Shown here: piece by piece, positions 44,720 through 47,928 of the stretch | How positions within the stretch are numbered: position 1 is the first letter of the stretch | Layout of the letters: each line of letters starts with the position of its first letter | NCBI GenBank assembly: GCA_026983795.1 | Contig: JALSTI010000185.1 | Span: 1 to 47,928 of the forward strand | Reading direction: 5' to 3' | DNA length: 47,928 bases | DNA from: Melioribacteraceae bacterium | GTDB lineage: Bacteria; Bacteroidota; Ignavibacteria; Ignavibacteriales; Melioribacteraceae | Position numbers and translations under genes: made by a program | The notes under the pieces: model-generated | The model's database searches: none | Told to the model about the DNA's origin: nothing | Seen by the model: only the letters and a program-made list of their open reading frames with translations

Positions 44720-44951
44720 AAAAAACAATATAACTTGCAAAGAAGTTATGCATCACCTCTGTGAAAATTTAGGCGAGGATCTCAATTCGCCTAAATGCGC
44801 TGCAATTAAAAATCATCTTGATAATTGCGAAAACTGTCAGAGCTATTTTAAATCAATTGAAAGTACTATTCTCTTTTACAAAAAATACGATGTTAAACTT
44901 TCCGAAGATGGGCATAAAAGATTACTCGATTTTTTAGGATTGAAAGAATAA
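44700..44951 (+). CDS. Small zinc-finger (zf-HC2-like) anti-sigma candidate
   Basis: An 83-residue protein whose ATG lies inside the end of the ECF sigma gene. It contains Cys13 and the His39-x3-Cys43-x2-Cys46 cluster (HLDNCENC) that is the core of the ZAS/zf-HC2 zinc-binding anti-sigma domain. There is no membrane helix, so unlike most anti-sigma factors of envelope stress it would be soluble, similar in size to RsrA-type proteins that respond to redox. The location directly after the sigma gene is the normal one. A role as redox or zinc sensor is inferred. Confidence 0.82.
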   Translation: MKPLANKKNNITCKEVMHHLCENLGEDLNSPKCAAIKNHLDNCENCQSYFKSIESTILFYKKYDVKLSEDGHKRLLDFLGLKE

Positions 44952-44971
44952 CAGTTTATTTTTCATGATGG

Positions 44972-45325
44972 TTATTCTTTAATCAATTTCATTTTTAGTT
45001 TCAAAGGTAAACCGCTAACCACCAAATTATACGAATCGTCAATCCATTTGTAAATTTTACCGTCCGGAATTCCGCTGTTAAGTTCAATTGTATTCCAATG
45101 TTTCTTGTTCATGTGATATCCCGGTTTTACGCCGGAATAAGTTTCCCTTAATTCAATTGCTTTTATCGGGTCGCATTTTAGGTTTATGCTGAACGGCGGA
45201 TTAAGATCCATTAAACAAAACATTTTATTTGCTACTTTAAAAACCAGGGTATTATCATCGAAAGGGAAGCTTTCCGCAGCGCTTTTTTTTGATAAACAAT
45301 AATTTCTTATGAGTTCAATATCCAT
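44972..45325 (-). CDS. MmcQ/YjbR family protein
   Basis: A 117-residue single-domain protein with the YjbR/MmcQ signature: an N-terminal helix with the AAESFPFDDNTLVFKV segment, MFCLMDLN, SINLKCDP and HMNKKHWNTIEL, ending in WIDDSYNLVVSGL. The fold is CyaY-like and some members are described as DNA-binding, but the role is unclear. It sits alone on the minus strand between the anti-sigma candidate and the Prc protease, convergent with the former and divergent from the latter. Confidence 0.92.
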   Translation of the reverse strand: MDIELIRNYCLSKKSAAESFPFDDNTLVFKVANKMFCLMDLNPPFSINLKCDPIKAIELRETYSGVKPGYHMNKKHWNTIELNSGIPDGKIYKWIDDSYNLVVSGLPLKLKMKLIKE

Positions 45326-45435
45326 TATCTTTGTACTAACAGTTCATATTAATGAAGCAATATATTTAATTTAATTCATTTTTATGAAACTATTATAACT
45401 TATTTTTGTATTATTAAGATAAACTCAAAATTTGG

Positions 45436-47532
45436 ATGGAGAATATGAAATATTTACTTGCTGCAGTAATTTTACTCTTTTCTGTTGAAAGCTGCGATGC
45501 CCAAACTGCCCACCCGAAAGTGGAAAAAACGACTGTGCTTGATACTAACGGTGTGGTAACCCCCGAAGATTACTTCCCTCAAATTGAAAAAGTAATAACA
45601 AAAATATTTTCAAGATATCATTATAAACATATCAAAGTAACGGATTCGCTTTCATCGGTTATTTTCGATAACTTATTGAAATCGTTGGATTATAATAAAC
45701 TTTATTTTCTCAAATCGGATATAGAAAAATTTGAAAAATATAGAACTCAATTGGACGATGATCTTAAAAAAGGTATAATTACACCGCCTTATGATATCTT
45801 TAACGTTTATAAGAAAAGAATTAATTCCCGCACTAAATATATATTGAACAGATTAAAACAAAAGTTCGATTACACAATTGACGAATATTACGAACCCGAC
45901 AGAAAAAACGCCGATTGGGCGCAGTCGGTAGACGAGTTAAACGAACTTTGGCGGAAAAGATTAAAATATGAATCGCTAAACTTAAAACTGACCGGGAAAA
46001 AAGAAGACAAAATAATCGAAACTTTAAGTAAACGGTATGAAAATTATCAAAAAGCAATTCTTCAATATAAATCGGAAGATGTGTTTGAACTGTTCGAAAA
46101 TACTTTTGCTAATGCGGTCGATCCGCACTCGGCTTATTTGTCCGCCAGGGAATCTGAGAACTTCGATATAAGAATGAAACTTTCTTTGGAAGGAATAGGT
46201 GCGCAATTAAGAACCGAAAACGATTATACCAAAGTTGTTAAAATTATTCCCGGTGGACCTGCCTATAAAAGCGGGCTATTGCATGCAGACGACAGAATTG
46301 TTGCCGTGGGGCAAGGACCCAAAGGGGAATTAGTAGACGTTATAGGTTGGCGTATTGATGACGTTGTTGATCTTATAAGAGGTAAAAAAGGTACAACCGT
46401 ACGGTTGGCAATTTTAAAAGCAAACGCTTCGGCCGATTTACCTCCCGATACTATTGCAATTGTAAGAGATAAAGTGAAATTGGATGAAAGAGCCGCTCAA
46501 AAAGAAATATTCCAATTGGACGAAACGGGGCATCATTTTAAAATAGGCGTAATTAAAATACCCAGTTTTTATGTCGATTTTGAAGCCAAACGAAAAGGCG
46601 ATCCTAATTATAGAAGTACTACACGCGATGTGCATAAATTATTGGATACGCTTAAACAAGAAAATGTCGACGGAATTGTAATCGATTTAAGAAATAATGG
46701 CGGCGGATCTTTGGAAGAAGCAATATCACTTTCGGGTTTGTTTATTAAAAAAGGTCCTATCGTTCAAGTTAAAAATTCAAACGGAACGGTGGATGAGGGC
46801 GATGATCCCGACCCTTCTATAATTTATGACGGTCCCTTGGGAATTTTAATCAACAGGTTCAGCGCATCGGCTTCGGAAATTTTTTCGGCAGCTTTGCAAG
46901 ACTATGGAAGAGGACTGATTATAGGCGAACAATCATACGGAAAGGGAACGGTTCAAAATTTAATCGATTTGGACAGATTCCTTCCTTATTTGGGATCGGA
47001 AGCAGGCGAATTGAAATTGACCATAGCAAAATTTTATAGGATAACAGGCAGCAGCACTCAAAATCTTGGCGTTATTCCCGATGTTAAAATGCCTTCCGCA
47101 ATTGATCCCGATGAGTTTGGCGAAAGCTCAAATCCGAGCGCACTTAAATGGGATATGATTAAACCGACGAGTTTTCAAAAGTTTGGAGATTTATCTTCCG
47201 TTATTCCAAAACTGATTAAACAGCATGAGGAAAGAATTAAAAACGAAACTGAATTTAAATATATGTTTGAGGATATTGCGGAATATAAAGCTAATAAGAA
47301 AAAGAAAAAATTCTCACTTTTGGAAAGTAAACGTAAAAAAGAGCGCGAAAAAAACGAAGCTAAACGCAAGGAAAGGGAAGAAGCCCGTAAAAAAGTAAAA
47401 GAACTAAAGCTTAAAAGAAAAGGGGAAGTTGATGATAAATATCTTAAAATTGACGACCCGATATTGGAAGAAAGCGGACATATTGTTGCCGATTTGATAC
47501 TCGATACAAAAAACCAATCGGACGGGAAGTAA
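45436..47532 (+). CDS. Carboxy-terminal processing protease (Prc/CtpA, S41)
   Basis: A 698-residue exported protease that cuts proteins from their C-termini in the periplasm. It has a signal peptide (about 1-22), an N-terminal helical region, a PDZ domain (about 245-335; GGPAYKSGLLHADDRI), and the S41 catalytic domain with LRNNGGGSLEEAI, NRFSASASEIFSAAL (Ser478) and GEQSYGKGTVQ (Lys503); the 25-residue Ser-Lys spacing equals that of E. coli Prc. The C-terminus (from about 610) is a Lys/Glu-rich coiled coil, as in long Prc forms. The start could instead be the ATG at 45445. The partner lipoprotein NlpI is not visible. Confidence 0.95.
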   Translation: MENMKYLLAAVILLFSVESCDAQTAHPKVEKTTVLDTNGVVTPEDYFPQIEKVITKIFSRYHYKHIKVTDSLSSVIFDNLLKSLDYNKLYFLKSDIEKFEKYRTQLDDDLKKGIITPPYDIFNVYKKRINSRTKYILNRLKQKFDYTIDEYYEPDRKNADWAQSVDELNELWRKRLKYESLNLKLTGKKEDKIIETLSKRYENYQKAILQYKSEDVFELFENTFANAVDPHSAYLSARESENFDIRMKLSLEGIGAQLRTENDYTKVVKIIPGGPAYKSGLLHADDRIVAVGQGPKGELVDVIGWRIDDVVDLIRGKKGTTVRLAILKANASADLPPDTIAIVRDKVKLDERAAQKEIFQLDETGHHFKIGVIKIPSFYVDFEAKRKGDPNYRSTTRDVHKLLDTLKQENVDGIVIDLRNNGGGSLEEAISLSGLFIKKGPIVQVKNSNGTVDEGDDPDPSIIYDGPLGILINRFSASASEIFSAALQDYGRGLIIGEQSYGKGTVQNLIDLDRFLPYLGSEAGELKLTIAKFYRITGSSTQNLGVIPDVKMPSAIDPDEFGESSNPSALKWDMIKPTSFQKFGDLSSVIPKLIKQHEERIKNETEFKYMFEDIAEYKANKKKKKFSLLESKRKKEREKNEAKRKEREEARKKVKELKLKRKGEVDDKYLKIDDPILEESGHIVADLILDTKNQSDGK

Positions 47533-47556
47533 TTTTAATCCGGCAATTATATATAT

Positions 47557-47928
47557 ATGAGCAAAACCAATGCAATTAGAATTTTAGAACGGGAAAAAAT
47601 CGACTTTGATGTTGTTACCTATGATTTTAATGAAAATGAATTAGATGCCGTTTCGGTTGCGAAAAAAATCGGTAAAAATCCCGAAACGGTTTTCAAAACT
47701 TTAGTTGCAAGGGGAAATAAAACCGGGATAAATGTTTTCTGCATTCCCGGTAATTTTGAATTGAATCTTAAAAAAGCTGCTAAAGTTAGCGGAAATAAAT
47801 CTGTTCAACTTATAAAAGTAAAAGAATTGTTTCCTCTAACGGGTTACATTCGCGGGGGTTGTTCGCCTATTGGTATGAAGAATCATTATCCGGTTTTTAT
47901 CGATGAAACGGCGCAAATTTTCGAATCG
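47557..47928 (+). CDS. ybaK: Cys-tRNA(Pro)/Cys-tRNA(Cys) deacylase YbaK, 3' truncated by the window
   Basis: The first 124 codons of a YbaK/EbsC-type editing enzyme, which hydrolyses Cys mischarged on tRNA(Pro). The N-terminus MSKTNAIRILEREKI and the signature GYIRGGCSPIGMKN, along with the conserved Lys near PETVFKTLV, identify the family. About 35 residues remain beyond the window edge. It starts 24 bases after the Prc stop and is preceded by a TATATATAT tract without a clear ribosome site. Confidence 0.93.
   Translation, partial: MSKTNAIRILEREKIDFDVVTYDFNENELDAVSVAKKIGKNPETVFKTLVARGNKTGINVFCIPGNFELNLKKAAKVSGNKSVQLIKVKELFPLTGYIRGGCSPIGMKNHYPVFIDETAQIFES

Noticed and set aside
47545-47559. 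TA-repeat tract before ybaK as a promoter
   Set aside because: No -35-like partner at a suitable distance and the gene is only 24 bases after the Prc stop, so it is more likely cotranscribed.

Overview
This AT-rich window (roughly one third G+C) looks like chromosomal DNA from a Gram-negative-type bacterium of the Bacteroidota/Chlorobiota neighbourhood, most likely an Ignavibacteria-like lineage. Reasons (inference, no search run): an IspG with the large central insertion typical of Bacteroidetes/Chlorobi, a regulator-propeller/Y_Y_Y histidine kinase, an OmpA protein with thrombospondin type 3 repeats, a lipid A deacylase and several lipoproteins. Against Bacteroidetes proper, a number of genes carry good AGGAG-type Shine-Dalgarno sites and some appear to start with TTG. 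I see no rRNA, tRNA, CRISPR array, prophage or IS transposase. It reads as core genome rich in signalling and envelope genes.

Layout. 1-1.4 kb: the tail of an unidentified gene, a PagL-type lipid A deacylase and an exported MsrA. 1.4-7.5 kb (minus): a propeller sensor kinase, then an operon-like set of C1 peptidase, DUF1684 lipoprotein and HAD phosphatase. 7.6-12.1 kb: aspartate-type aminotransferase, shikimate dehydrogenase, a TPR protein and a DUF72 protein. 12.2-15.3 kb (plus): trkA, a secreted two-domain protein and rfbA. 15.3-18.1 kb (minus): a multi-PAS kinase whose catalytic core closely resembles that of the propeller kinase. 18.3-18.9 kb: a small unknown gene and a hairpin-rich inverted-repeat element. 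18.9-22.7 kb (minus): lgt, TolB-like lipoprotein, an unknown gene and an RsmF-like methyltransferase in a tight operon. 22.8-26.3 kb (minus): OmpA plus a small membrane methyltransferase, and a sigma-54 response regulator. 26.7-30.8 kb (plus): Wzz/tyrosine-kinase-like protein and a WecA/TagO-like transferase, the start of surface polysaccharide synthesis. 30.8-33.7 kb (minus): a previously untracked 56-residue membrane peptide gene, ispG and a DJ-1/PfpI protein. 33.8-40.1 kb (plus): dnaG, a GH13 enzyme, three glycosyltransferase-like genes and a DUF547 protein, closely packed. 40.1-43.9 kb (minus): cNMP/GAF kinase-like protein, miaA and a short-chain dehydrogenase. 44.2-47.9 kb: ECF sigma factor with a small zinc anti-sigma candidate, a YjbR protein, a Prc/CtpA protease and the start of a YbaK deacylase.

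The recurring themes are phosphorelay signalling (three kinase-like proteins, one orphan NtrC-type regulator, one ECF sigma) and envelope/polysaccharide biogenesis. Items most worth a second look are the cNMP-GAF kinase with glutamine in place of the phospho-accepting histidine, the 136-bp inverted-repeat element at 18711-18846, the arsenosugar-type glycosyltransferase pair without ArsM/ArsS, and the small membrane peptide downstream of ispG. I did not find a convincing undescribed multi-gene defence or mobile system.
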